A DNA stretch of 64,000 nt from Paenarthrobacter ureafaciens (GCF_004028095.1 NZ_SBHM01000007.1:1116001-1180000); one strand, 5' to 3'; positions 51,344 to 59,891 are shown, counted from the stretch's first letter. Numbers and translations: made by a program. The notes: a model not told the origin generated them from the letters alone.

Positions 51344-52146
51344 GCACCATGACCATTCCCAAGCTTCAGGAGATGAAGAGGGACGGCAAGAAGAGTGCCT
51401 GCATCGTCGCCTGGGACTACCAGATGGCGCGGATCGCGGACCGTGCCGGTGCGGACATCGTCTCAGTAGGCGATTCCGTGGGCGTCAATCTCTGGGGGCA
51501 CTCCCATCCGCTGGAGATCACCATGGACGAAATCCTGGTGGCAGCGAAAGCGGTCCGACGTGGTGTGGAATCCGCCCTCCTCAGTTGCGACTTCCCGTTC
51601 GGCCCCCTCCAGGAGGGGGCCAAGGGAGCAGTCGGCGCGGCTATCCGCTTGGCGAAGGAAGCAGGCGTTGACATGGTGAAGCTCGACGGCGCCGCGGACT
51701 TCCCCGAAGCAGTGGAGGCGGTCACCCGTGCCGGCGTTCCCGTCTTCGCGCAGTTCGGCATCACGCCGCAAACAGCCCTTAAGTACGGTGTGGCGTATTC
51801 GCAGGCCGAAGGGGCGGTGGTTCCGGACGAAATGGTGGAACAGTTCGTCACCGAAGCCAAGCGGCTCGAATCCGCCGGCGCCGTCGCCCTCAACTTCACC
51901 AACTCGGGTCCCGTGGTGGGTCCGGCGGTGGTGGACGCCGTTTCCATCCCGGTGCTGGGCGGTTTCGGCGGCGGGCCGTGGCTGGACGGCCGGATCAGGA
52001 TGTCGACGGCGGCAGTCGGCTACAGCGCCAAGTGGATTGATGCTGAACCCACTACCTATGCCAATGTAGGGCGCATCGCGTATGACGCCCTGACCGAGTG
52101 CATTGCAGATATCCGCGGGGGACAGCATCTCCGCGGCCAAGGTTAG
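51340..52146 (+). CDS. PanB-like (ketopantoate hydroxymethyltransferase superfamily) protein
   Basis: 268 residues. PanB features: ACIVAWDYQMARIADRAGAD near 20-39, SVGDSVGVNLWG near 41-52 with metal Asp, SCDFPFGP near 83-90 with metal Asp, VDMVKLDGA near 108-116 and FGITPQTA near 143-150. The Glu that acts as base in true PanB (ALVLECVP) is absent; the segment reads VALNFTNSG. It also sits in a catabolic operon, not with panC. It is probably an aldol-type lyase of this phosphoenolpyruvate-mutase-like superfamily rather than a pantothenate enzyme. Confidence 0.78.
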   Translation: MSTMTIPKLQEMKRDGKKSACIVAWDYQMARIADRAGADIVSVGDSVGVNLWGHSHPLEITMDEILVAAKAVRRGVESALLSCDFPFGPLQEGAKGAVGAAIRLAKEAGVDMVKLDGAADFPEAVEAVTRAGVPVFAQFGITPQTALKYGVAYSQAEGAVVPDEMVEQFVTEAKRLESAGAVALNFTNSGPVVGPAVVDAVSIPVLGGFGGGPWLDGRIRMSTAAVGYSAKWIDAEPTTYANVGRIAYDALTECIADIRGGQHLRGQG

Positions 52147-52156
52147 GAGGCTTGTT

Positions 52157-53005
52157 ATGCCCGTCGTCGAAATTGACGGAATCCCCACGCGTTACGAAAC
52201 CGTGGGCGACGGCCCTCCGTTGCTCATGTTCAGCCCGGGCGGATTCGACTCCACCTTGGAAAACTGGCTCACCTTCGGCAGGTACCGGGAGCTCGGTTTC
52301 GTTGATGCCTTCAAGGGCAGCTACACGTGCATCGTCTTCGACCGCCGTGAATCCGGGCAGTCCGGCGGGCGCCTGGAGCGCCTTACGTGGGATCGCTACG
52401 TGACCCAGGCGCTCGGGCTGATCGACCACCTCGGCTACGAGGCCGTCCATACGATGGGTGGTTGCGTCGGGTGCTCCACTGCGGCGGCCTTGGCCATCCG
52501 GCACCCGGACCGCGTGCGGAGCATGGTCCTGTTCTCCCCCGCTGGCGGGCCGCAGTACCGGATGGCCCAGCACCGCCGCTTCGGCCAGCATCTTGCCTTC
52601 GCCCTGGAACATGGGATGGGTGCCGTCGTCGAACTCGCCCGATCCAGCATGGTGGGCTTCAGCAAGGACCCGCGCCTGGGTCCGTGGGCGGCGCCGCTGC
52701 GCGGCAACGACGGGTTCGCGGCAGCCTATGCGGCCATGGACGTGAAGCAGTACGAGCTGATGGTCACCGGTTCCGTGCGGGGCCTGTTCGACCGGGACAC
52801 GGTGCCGGGCGTCGAGGCCGAGGACCTGATGACCCTCCAGGTGCCGGGGCTGATTGTTCCCGGACAGGACAGCTCGCATGCGCCGTCGGCGGCGCGCTAC
52901 CTCGAGGAATGCCTGCCGGTTCACGAATACTGGGATGTTCCGGTGGCCGAACAAACCCGGAGTACCGCCCCCGCCCGGATCCTGGCGTTCCTCGAGCAAC
53001 ACTGA
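52157..53005 (+). CDS. Alpha/beta hydrolase with a Cys nucleophile
   Basis: 282 residues. Oxyanion MFSPGGFDSTLENW near 24-37, DRRESGQSGG near 62-71, and the nucleophile elbow TMGGCVGCSTA with Cys103 where Ser is usual. Acid/His candidates are Asp and His in PGQDSSHAP near 233-241. Cys nucleophiles are known in dienelactone hydrolases, which act on lactones of aromatic pathways. GGAGG precedes ATG 52157. Stop shares one base with the next start (TGATG). Confidence 0.82.
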   Translation: MPVVEIDGIPTRYETVGDGPPLLMFSPGGFDSTLENWLTFGRYRELGFVDAFKGSYTCIVFDRRESGQSGGRLERLTWDRYVTQALGLIDHLGYEAVHTMGGCVGCSTAAALAIRHPDRVRSMVLFSPAGGPQYRMAQHRRFGQHLAFALEHGMGAVVELARSSMVGFSKDPRLGPWAAPLRGNDGFAAAYAAMDVKQYELMVTGSVRGLFDRDTVPGVEAEDLMTLQVPGLIVPGQDSSHAPSAARYLEECLPVHEYWDVPVAEQTRSTAPARILAFLEQH

Positions 53006-53673
53006 TGTCCAACCTGGTGCTGCTGCGCCATGGTGAGAGCACGGCGAATGCCGAGGATGTATTCGCCGGCTGGCTCGATGTTCCCCTCACCGCGCGCGGA
53101 CGCGCGGAGGCCCGGCGGGCTGCGGCGGAGCTCGCCGGGCTCGCACCCGACGCAGTACACACCTCCGTCCTCAGCCGGGCCGTGGAAACGGCCCGGCTGC
53201 TGGCCGAAGAAGCCCGCTGGCCGCTCTCACCGAGCGCGTATTGGCGGCTGAATGAACGTCATTACGGCGCCCTGCAGGGCTTGGCCAAAGCTGACGCGAG
53301 GGCGCGTTTTGGCGAGGCCGAAGTGCAGTCCTGGCGCCGCGGCATCGACGGCCGTCCTCCCAAGACGGACGACGCCGCCTTGTCCGCCCAGCGGGCCGAT
53401 CCCCGGTACGCTGCGTACCCCGAAGCGGCGGCTATCTCCGCTGAGAGCCTGGCGGATGTGGCGGTACGCATGGCGCCGTACTGGCGGCACATCCTCGCTC
53501 CCGAACTGCGCAGGGGCCGGACCGTGGTGGTGGTGAGCCACGGAAATGCCTTGCGCGCGCTGATGCATCTGTCCACCGGCGTGCCCCTGGAAGAAGCCAC
53601 CCAACGCGAACTGCGCACGGCAGCCCCTGTGGCTGTCCGTGCGCAGTTGGACCCGCGGATGGAGAACGTTTAG
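53005..53673 (+). CDS. Phosphoglycerate mutase/histidine phosphatase family protein
   Basis: 222 residues. Catalytic His in VLLRHGESTAN (near 8), Arg and Glu in NERHYGALQGLAK (near 86-98), second His in VVVSHGNALRAL (near 175-186). The ERHYG and SHGN motifs match cofactor-dependent phosphoglycerate mutase (GpmA) rather than a generic phosphatase. Its place as the last gene of an aromatic operon is unexpected. Overlaps the hydrolase stop by one base; converges with the gene at 53670 (4-base overlap). Confidence 0.82.
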   Translation: MSNLVLLRHGESTANAEDVFAGWLDVPLTARGRAEARRAAAELAGLAPDAVHTSVLSRAVETARLLAEEARWPLSPSAYWRLNERHYGALQGLAKADARARFGEAEVQSWRRGIDGRPPKTDDAALSAQRADPRYAAYPEAAAISAESLADVAVRMAPYWRHILAPELRRGRTVVVVSHGNALRALMHLSTGVPLEEATQRELRTAAPVAVRAQLDPRMENV

Positions 53674-54617
53674 CCCGTGAGGCCGCGGACCGGCTCGGCG
53701 AAGAGTTGGTCCAGTTTCACTTTCCTGGTCAGGATGTGCTGCCGGCTTGCTTGTTCCATGAGGTCCTCCAGGACTTCACGGTTGGGATCCACGCCGTACG
53801 GGAGGGGATCGTCCCAGCCGGTTGCATCCAGTACTTGGAGGTGGAGCCGATCGGCGGAGTCGGGTTCGGCCAGCGCCCCGGCCTTCAGGTCCGCAAGGTA
53901 CTGCCGCTTGGATTCGGCGAAGGCTTCGAAGACGGCGACGGCAGCATCCGGGTGCGCTTCCAGGATCTCGTCCCGAATGACCACCAGGTGGTTGATCGGA
54001 TAGAGACCTGTTGTCTGCAGGGCCGCGATTGCGGCTTGGTCTGCGTCGGGGATGAGTGTGACCAAGTCCGGGGAGCCGGGCTTGACGCCGATCGCGGCGT
54101 CGAGTTCGCCGTCGAGCACCATCTGTTCCAGCGTCCTGCCGGACGGCGCGGAAATAACATTCGACGGCGGCACGTAGTTTTGGACGTGTTCGTCACCGGA
54201 GAGGACCCACGTCACTGAGTCCAGATCAAGGCCGTACTGGTTGGCCATGATGGCGCGGGCCCAGACGCCGGTGGTTACCGTGTACCCGCGGTTCACACCG
54301 ACGCGTTTGCCGGCAAGCTGTCCGGGGTGGGTGAGGCCCGAGTCGCGTCGGACCACAATCGCGTTGTGATGGAATCCCCGCACCAGGAAGATCGGGAGCG
54401 CGGTGAACTTCACGCCGTGTTCCTTGGCCGTCAGGTAGGTCGTTAACGCCATTTCGCTGACGTCATAGGCCAGTTCGCGGACCATCCGGCGAAATCCCTG
54501 AACGAGGACCGGCATTTCCTGAAACTCCAGAGGGAATCCTTCAGGCACAACGGTTCCGTCCTTGAGGCGGCGGTTGTTCCCTTGGGTCCTGCTGAGGGCT
54601 GACAGTTGAACGGGCAC
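53670..54617 (-). CDS. 4,5-dihydroxyphthalate decarboxylase-like protein (Pht5 family, PBP2 fold)
   Basis: 315 residues. Matches the dihydroxyphthalate-decarboxylase pattern: LKDGTVVPEGFPLEFQEMP near 18-36, YDVSEMALTTYLTAKEHG near 51-68, RGFHHNAIVVRRDSGLTHP near 80-98, GKRVGVNRGYTVTTGVWARA near 103-122. The fold is that of periplasmic binding proteins, but there is no signal peptide, so it is a cytoplasmic enzyme and not an importer subunit. It would remove a carboxyl from the ring product of the Rieske enzyme. Divergent from 54717 with an operator between. Confidence 0.82.
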   Translation of the reverse strand: MPVQLSALSRTQGNNRRLKDGTVVPEGFPLEFQEMPVLVQGFRRMVRELAYDVSEMALTTYLTAKEHGVKFTALPIFLVRGFHHNAIVVRRDSGLTHPGQLAGKRVGVNRGYTVTTGVWARAIMANQYGLDLDSVTWVLSGDEHVQNYVPPSNVISAPSGRTLEQMVLDGELDAAIGVKPGSPDLVTLIPDADQAAIAALQTTGLYPINHLVVIRDEILEAHPDAAVAVFEAFAESKRQYLADLKAGALAEPDSADRLHLQVLDATGWDDPLPYGVDPNREVLEDLMEQASRQHILTRKVKLDQLFAEPVRGLTG

Positions 54618-54664
54618 GGCGGGCTCCTCTTTCTATGGCAAGCATGGATACCTGCATGGTAGAT

Positions 54665-54675
54665 TGGTCTAACCA
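54665..54675. promoter_or_regulatory. Regulon B operator 3 (between decarboxylase and dehydrogenase)
   Basis: TGGTCTAACCA, the reverse complement of TGGTTAGACCA, 47 bases from the decarboxylase start and 41 from the dehydrogenase start. It can control both divergent units. Confidence 0.8.
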
Positions 54676-54716
54676 TTTTGCCAAGGCTTAGCAGCCGTGC
54701 TCAAAGGGAGCCAAAG

Positions 54717-55865
54717 ATGTCTGAGAAGGTGCTGGCGGCGGTTCGGGTTGCCCCGGGAACCACCGCAATGCGCGAGTTTGACCGGCCGAAGATCGACGAT
54801 GAGTCGGCCCTGTTGAAAATTGAGGTTGCAGGTATCTGCGGCACTGATGTGAAGCTGTATTCCAATCCGCCATCGACTGCGGCCACCCAGGGTCCTGTGA
54901 TCATGGGGCACGAGAATGTCGGCATCATTGTGGAGGCCGGCGAAAAATTCAAGAAGCGCCAGGGACTCGAAGAAGGTGACCGGGTGTTCGTGGAACACTA
55001 TGTCGCCTGCTTCAGCTGCGAGTGGTGCCGCATTGGCGAGTACCGCCACTGCGAGGCCACCGACTGGCGAACCAACCCGGATGCGCGCCGCTTCGGTTAC
55101 ACCTCGGCCGACTTCCCCGGCATGCTGTGGGGCGGTTTTTCACAGTACATGTACCTGCCGTGGAACGCGGTACTTCACAAGATCCCGGACACCATCACAG
55201 CGGAGGAAGCCGGCTTGGTCATGCCCCTCTCCAACGGCATTGAGTGGGCTCTGCTGACGGCGGGAATCGGGTACAACGACACCGTGCTGATCCAAGGGCC
55301 GGGCCAGCAGGGCCTGGCGCAACTCGTCGCGGCCAAGACAGCCGGCGCCGCGCAGGTGATCGTTTCCGGGACCACGCGGGACAAGGCGCGCTTTGAGCTT
55401 GCCAAGGAGCTGGGCGCCGACGCCGTCGTGGACGTCCTCACCGAGGATCCCCGCGAGAAGATCATGGACCTCACCAACGGACGCGGCCTGGACTACGTCC
55501 TGGACTGCACGTCCCGCGCGGGCACCGCACCGGTGCTGCTTGGCGTTGACGTCCTCAAGCGCCGGGAAGGCACCCTACTCATCCAGGGTGAACTGGCCGC
55601 CTTCCCCGAGTTCCCGGTGAAGAAAATTACCGAGAAGGCGATCACCATCAAGTCCGCCCGGGGCCACTCCTTCAACGCCTGCGAACTCGCCGTGAGCCAG
55701 CTCGCTTCACGGCGCTTCCCCTTGGAGAAACTGGCTACCCACCGTTACGGCATCGACCAGGTGGACCATGCCATCCGCGTCCTAGCCGGTGAAACCGATG
55801 AGGATGCCATTCACGTGTCCATGATGCCCGACCTGGTGGGCCAGCCCGGCGGAGCGGTGCGCTGA
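54717..55865 (+). CDS. Zinc-dependent MDR-family dehydrogenase
   Basis: 382 residues. Catalytic zinc: Cys in AGICGTDVKLY (near 40) and His-Glu in MGHENVG (near 64). Structural zinc lobe CFSCEWCRIGEYRHC near 99-113. Cofactor loop IQGPGQQGLAQLVAA near 190. It would oxidise an alcohol or reduce a keto/aldehyde intermediate. ATG 54717 has AAGGGAG; a start at 54678 would overlap the operator. Coupled to the LigK homologue by TGATG. Confidence 0.88.
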   Translation: MSEKVLAAVRVAPGTTAMREFDRPKIDDESALLKIEVAGICGTDVKLYSNPPSTAATQGPVIMGHENVGIIVEAGEKFKKRQGLEEGDRVFVEHYVACFSCEWCRIGEYRHCEATDWRTNPDARRFGYTSADFPGMLWGGFSQYMYLPWNAVLHKIPDTITAEEAGLVMPLSNGIEWALLTAGIGYNDTVLIQGPGQQGLAQLVAAKTAGAAQVIVSGTTRDKARFELAKELGADAVVDVLTEDPREKIMDLTNGRGLDYVLDCTSRAGTAPVLLGVDVLKRREGTLLIQGELAAFPEFPVKKITEKAITIKSARGHSFNACELAVSQLASRRFPLEKLATHRYGIDQVDHAIRVLAGETDEDAIHVSMMPDLVGQPGGAVR

Positions 55866-56572
55866 TGGCCGGGCTCGTTGTCACCAACCCGCCACGCGCC
55901 GAACGCGCCGTCGTGGACGCTTTAGCCGGCTACGGCGTAGCCACCGTCCACGAGGCCCAGGGCCGCGAAGGACTGCTGGGCTCGCACATCAACCCCGTGC
56001 AGACGGGAGCCCGGATTGCCGGCAACGCCGTCACCGTCACGGTCACCCCGGGCGATAACACCACCATCGGCGTCGCCGTCGAGCAGTGCGGCGACGGTGA
56101 TGTGCTGGTGGTGGCACCCACCGCCCCGTGCGACATGGGCTACTTCGGAGATCTCCTTGCCACCTCGCTCAAAGCGCGCGGGGTCCGCGGCCTGGTCATC
56201 GAAGCAGGAGTACGCGACGTGGCCGACCTTCAAGAGATCGGCTTCCCGGTGTGGTCCAAGGCGGTTTCGGCGGAAGGAACCGGCAAGGGAAGCTTGGGCG
56301 ACGTCAACGTACCCATCTCGATCGCCGGCCGGATCGTCAATCCGGGTGATGTGGTGGTTGCCGATGATGACGGCGTTGTGGTGGTGCCGCGTCTGATGGC
56401 CGCCCAGGTCCTCGAGGCTTCCAAGGCCCGCGAGGAAAAGGAAGCGAGGGCACGTTCACGCTACCAAGCCGGGGAGATCGCCCTGGACGTCAACAACATG
56501 CGCCCGCTGCTTGAAAAAGCCGGCATCCGCTACATCTCCTACGAAGACTGGACACAGGAGGCCCGGAAATGA
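55865..56572 (+). CDS. ligK: 4-carboxy-4-hydroxy-2-oxoadipate aldolase (LigK/GalC, RraA-like)
   Basis: 235 residues. Splits 4-carboxy-4-hydroxy-2-oxoadipate to pyruvate and oxaloacetate, the last step of protocatechuate 4,5-cleavage. ATVHEAQGREGLLGSHINPV near 25-44 is the LigK-type start; GYFGDLLATSLKARGVRGLVIE near 92-113 and the metal-binding Arg-Asp of AGVRDV near 115-120 are intact. The extended C-terminus (to EDWTQ) fits LigK and exceeds plain RraA. Overlaps LigJ by four bases (ATGA). Confidence 0.87.
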   Translation: MAGLVVTNPPRAERAVVDALAGYGVATVHEAQGREGLLGSHINPVQTGARIAGNAVTVTVTPGDNTTIGVAVEQCGDGDVLVVAPTAPCDMGYFGDLLATSLKARGVRGLVIEAGVRDVADLQEIGFPVWSKAVSAEGTGKGSLGDVNVPISIAGRIVNPGDVVVADDDGVVVVPRLMAAQVLEASKAREEKEARARSRYQAGEIALDVNNMRPLLEKAGIRYISYEDWTQEARK

Positions 56573-57564
56573 TCATCGACGTCCACGGACACTACACCAC
56601 TGAACCTGCGCAGTTGTTCGCCTTCCGCAAGGCCCAGCTCAACGGGGAGAAGACCACCCTCGCTCCCATCAGCGACGACGAGCTTCGCGACAGCGTGGAG
56701 CCCAACCAGTTGCGGGTCCTGCGTGAGCGCGGCGGAGACCTCATGGTCCTCTCCCCGCGGGCCTCGGGCATGGAACACCACGTCCCTCATGCGACTACCG
56801 CCAATGCATGGGCGCGGGCCTCGAACGACCTCGTGCACCGCGTGAGCGAAATGTACCCGGAGCACTTCGCCCCCGTGGCCCAGTTGCCCCAGACCCCTGA
56901 CGGCAACTTCGCCGGCGTTATCGCGGAGCTGCGCCGGACCGTGACGGAACTCGGTTTCGTGGGGGCGAACCTCAATCCGGATCCGTCCGGGACCTGGGCC
57001 GGGAAGCCCATCACCGACGAGTCCTGGTTCGATCTTTATGAAGTCATCCAGGAACTCGACATCCCGGTCATGATCCACGTGTCCACTGCCTGCAACCCGA
57101 ACTTCCACACCTTGGGCGCTCATTACCTAAACGCGGATACCAGCGTCTTCGTGCAACTGCTGCAATCAGACCTTTTCCACCGTTTTCCGGGGCTGCGCTT
57201 CGTCATCCCCCACGGTGGCGGCGCCATTCCCTATCACTGGGGCCGGTACCGGGGCCTTTCCATGCGCAACGGCTGGCAGGACCCGTCAGAGTTGCTGACC
57301 AACGTCTACTTCGACACGGCCGTGTACCACCAGCCCGGCATCGACCTGCTGACCCGCGTGGTTCCGGCCGGAAACATCCTCTTCGCTTCGGAGATGCTCG
57401 GTGCGGTGCGCGGTGCAGATCCGCAGACCGGGGTGGAGTGGGATGACACTTTGGTCTATGTGAAGAACGCGGGCCTGTCCCAGGAGGCTGAACGCCAAAT
57501 CCTTAAGGAGAACGCCATCCGCGTCTATCCGGGATTGGCCGCACGCGTTCCGGTCACCCCCTGA
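56569..57564 (+). CDS. ligJ: 4-oxalomesaconate hydratase (LigJ-type amidohydrolase)
   Basis: 331 residues. Adds water to 4-oxalomesaconate to give the LigK substrate. MIIDVHGHYTTEPAQLFAFR at the N-terminus carries the metal His pair; ISDDELRDSVEPNQLRVLRE near 35-53, LSPRASGMEHH near 62-72, ANLNPDPSGTWAGKPITDE near 135-153, MIHVSTAC near 171 and FASEMLGA near 278 are all LigJ-like. With LigK it forms the lower protocatechuate/gallate 4,5-cleavage route. LigAB-type ring cleavage and LigC/LigI are not in the window. Confidence 0.88.
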   Translation: MIIDVHGHYTTEPAQLFAFRKAQLNGEKTTLAPISDDELRDSVEPNQLRVLRERGGDLMVLSPRASGMEHHVPHATTANAWARASNDLVHRVSEMYPEHFAPVAQLPQTPDGNFAGVIAELRRTVTELGFVGANLNPDPSGTWAGKPITDESWFDLYEVIQELDIPVMIHVSTACNPNFHTLGAHYLNADTSVFVQLLQSDLFHRFPGLRFVIPHGGGAIPYHWGRYRGLSMRNGWQDPSELLTNVYFDTAVYHQPGIDLLTRVVPAGNILFASEMLGAVRGADPQTGVEWDDTLVYVKNAGLSQEAERQILKENAIRVYPGLAARVPVTP

Positions 57565-57578
57565 ATTACCGCTTTTAG

Positions 57579-57620
57579 ACAATAGGCCCCTCACCTCCGC
57601 GGAGGTGAGGGGCCTATTGT
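57579..57620. terminator. Perfect 42-bp palindromic bidirectional terminator
   Basis: The whole 42 bases are self-complementary with no mismatch (left arm ACAATAGGCCCCTCACCTCC, centre GC). It lies between convergent ligJ and the ferredoxin reductase, and each side ends in a short T-rich run (TTGTTTA on the plus strand). Confidence 0.85.
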
Positions 57621-57651
57621 TTACGCTGCTTTTCTTGGGCACCGCCGCGAA

Positions 57652-58914
57652 TCAGACTGCAGCAGCCGCGGCGAGATCCCTGAGCGGCACGCTCACATCC
57701 CCGGCCAAGCCGGCTGGAATGGTTCCGCCCACCCCCAGGAGCTTGCGGACCACCATGTAGTCGCGAGGCGCGTTGACGGAGTCGATCGCAATCAAACAGC
57801 CGCTGGCGTAGTAAAGGACTGAGAACTGTTCCTCGCCCGGTTCACCACGGACTACCACTTGGTCGTAGCCGTTGGAGAGTCCGGCAATCTGCAGCTTCAG
57901 GTCCGCCTGGTCCGACCAGAACCACGGAACCGCCGCAGGCCCCCGCTTGCGTCCCATGAGCGTGGCGGCAGCGATCTGCGCCTGGGCTACGGCGTTCTGG
58001 ACCGACTCGATCCGGTAGCGGCCCTCACCGGTGAGGGGATGCGGGAGCGTGGTGCAGTCACCCGCGGCCACGATGTTCGGATTGCTGGTGCGGGCCAGTG
58101 CGTCCACAACGATTCCACGATCGATTTCAAGGCCAAGACCTGCCGCCAGGTCCGTATTGGCCACGAGCCCAACGCCAACCAGTACGACGTCGGCCGGCAG
58201 CACCGTGCCATCGCCAAGCCGGACTCCGGTGACCCTGTTCTGATCGTTCCCCTCAATAGCCTCGATCGCTGCGGACAGGAGCACCTTGGTGCCTCGCCGC
58301 CGGTGCGCTGCCAGGTAAAACGCCGAGACCTCCGGAGCCACCGCACGGCCCAAGAGCCGGTCAGCGACGTCGACGACGGTCACGTCCTTGCCTGCGGCCC
58401 TCGCGGCAGCAGCCGCTTCCAAGCCAATGAAGCCGCCTCCGATGACCACAACGTTGAATGCCGCGTCAAGGCGGCGCCGGAGATCGTCTGCCTGCGCCAT
58501 ATCGCGCAGGACGCAGACGCCGTCGAGGTCTGCGCCCGGAATAGCGAGACGCCGCGGCGAGCCGCCCACAGCAAGAGCGAGCCGGCCGAACGGGATTTTC
58601 TCGCCGGTGCTGGTGATGGCCGCACCGCTCCCCGAAGAGGGGCCGTCCAGCTCGAGGTGCTGGATGTGGGTGGACAGGCGAAGCTCAATGCCCTTCCCCG
58701 CATACCAATCGGGGGATCGGAAACTGAGGGACTCGGCCGTGGCCTTGCCGGTCAGGTAGGCCTTGGACAATGGCGGGCGCTGGTAAGGTGCAACGTCCTC
58801 GTTGCCGACCAGGACGATGGGATCGGTGTCGCCGAATTCGCGCAACGACGAGGCAATCTGCAGGCCGGCTTGGCTGGCGCCGACTATAAGGGTTCCGCTG
58901 ACGGAGTTGGTCAT
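57652..58914 (-). CDS. FAD-dependent ferredoxin reductase (oxygenase reductase component)
   Basis: 420 residues, putidaredoxin-reductase/BphA4 type. FAD loop LIVGASQAGLQIASSLRE near 9-26, APYQRPPLSKAYLTG near 43-57, NAD loop VVVIGGGFIGLEAAAAA near 150-166, FAD contact IVAAGDCTTLPHP near 278-290, and the C-terminal WFWSDQADLKLQIAGLS near 318-334. It passes electrons from NAD(P)H to the ferredoxin at 49143. The start has GGAGGATC and the operator at 58928 sits right against it. Confidence 0.93.
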   Translation of the reverse strand: MTNSVSGTLIVGASQAGLQIASSLREFGDTDPIVLVGNEDVAPYQRPPLSKAYLTGKATAESLSFRSPDWYAGKGIELRLSTHIQHLELDGPSSGSGAAITSTGEKIPFGRLALAVGGSPRRLAIPGADLDGVCVLRDMAQADDLRRRLDAAFNVVVIGGGFIGLEAAAAARAAGKDVTVVDVADRLLGRAVAPEVSAFYLAAHRRRGTKVLLSAAIEAIEGNDQNRVTGVRLGDGTVLPADVVLVGVGLVANTDLAAGLGLEIDRGIVVDALARTSNPNIVAAGDCTTLPHPLTGEGRYRIESVQNAVAQAQIAAATLMGRKRGPAAVPWFWSDQADLKLQIAGLSNGYDQVVVRGEPGEEQFSVLYYASGCLIAIDSVNAPRDYMVVRKLLGVGGTIPAGLAGDVSVPLRDLAAAAAV

Positions 58915-58927
58915 GTTGATCCTCCAT

Positions 58928-58938
58928 TGGTTAGACCA
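58928..58938. promoter_or_regulatory. Regulon B operator 4 (before the ferredoxin reductase)
   Basis: TGGTTAGACCA, 14 bases upstream of the reductase start and next to its ribosome site. Confidence 0.8.
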
Positions 58939-59174
58939 TTATACCGTAGCGCGGGCGCGCCGATATTGCGAGAGGGAGGCGCTGCTTTAAAGGAAAAAGT
59001 TTGTGGGACTACGGCGTACGAAGTCGCAGCTGACCGGCGCGGTTTGAGGGCGCGATTCAGAGGGCAAGCAGTTGCTTGCGGACGGTCGAGTACCGCGTGC
59101 CCCCACGAAGAGAAGCCGAGACCGACTGGCCTTTGCAGCACACCAACGCGGGGCCGGGAGCTGACCCGCGTTGC

Positions 59175-59891
59175 CTACGAGTTTGGCAGGACGCGGGCGG
59201 CCGTCCGGTTGAGGTGCTCCGTCATGAGCTTCCGGGCACCCTCAACATCGCGCGCCTGAATGGCCTCGGCCAGCTTGCGGTGCTCCGCGATGCCTTGCTC
59301 ACCCATGGGCGCAGTAGTGTGCGACTCCTCGAGCGACATCCGCAATGGGCCGTTGAAGCTCTGCATCAGCATCTCGACCGCCGGATTGTGAGTGCATTGC
59401 GCAATGCGGGTATGGAACGCAGCGGAAAGCTCAACGTTGTACTTGCCGGCCTTAAGCGCCGCTTCAGCTTCTCCGACCATCGCAAAAAGAGCTGCAATAT
59501 CTTCCTCGGTGGCACGCTCAACCGCCAAAGGCAGGGTGCCAAGCTCGACGATGAAGCGCGCCTCGGTCACGTCATGGGCCGTGGCCGGCGCCAGCGAGAG
59601 CAGATCAGCCAGGCCAACCCCCAAGCGCTCGGCTGACGGCGTGGTGAGGAATGCGCCACCGTGGGAGCCGACACGGATAGTCAACAACCCGTTCGTCTCC
59701 AGCACCCGTAATGCCTCGCGGACAGTTACGCGGCTGACGTTAAAACGCTGGCACAGTTCGCGTTCGCTGGGGAGCCGGTCCCCGGGCTGCAACTTACCGG
59801 CCCGGATGAGCACCTTGATCTGGTCAACAATGACCTGCGAGGCCCGGTCAACGTTGACAGGGAGGAAAAGATCCTCGGTGCTGGTAGCCAT
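59175..59891 (-). CDS. GntR-family regulator (FCD), probable regulator of the nitrilase/Rieske regulon
   Basis: 238 residues. Winged helix about 25-85 (GDRLPSERELCQRFNVSRVTVREALRVL) and FCD domain about 105-230 (EARFIVELGTLPLAVERA; SAAFHTRIAQCTHNP; EHRKLAEAIQARDVEGA with metal-type His residues). It is the only regulator among the five regulon B palindromes, and FadR-subfamily proteins such as PdhR bind TGGT-N3-ACCA sites, so assignment is strong though inferred. No clear operator of the same form precedes its own gene. Confidence 0.9.
   Translation of the reverse strand: MATSTEDLFLPVNVDRASQVIVDQIKVLIRAGKLQPGDRLPSERELCQRFNVSRVTVREALRVLETNGLLTIRVGSHGGAFLTTPSAERLGVGLADLLSLAPATAHDVTEARFIVELGTLPLAVERATEEDIAALFAMVGEAEAALKAGKYNVELSAAFHTRIAQCTHNPAVEMLMQSFNGPLRMSLEESHTTAPMGEQGIAEHRKLAEAIQARDVEGARKLMTEHLNRTAARVLPNS

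Noticed and set aside
51340..52146. panB of pantothenate synthesis
   Set aside because: It lies in an aromatic catabolic operon, away from panC/panD, and the base Glu segment is replaced.
53670..54617. ABC transporter substrate-binding protein
   Set aside because: The fold is PBP2, but there is no signal peptide or lipobox and the sequence follows the 4,5-dihydroxyphthalate decarboxylase pattern, so an enzyme is more likely.
57859..59259. Long open frame (466 codons) antisense to the ferredoxin reductase
   Set aside because: It is a by-product of GC-rich codon use in the real gene. It shows no domain, no ribosome site and lies over clear FAD/NAD motifs on the other strand.
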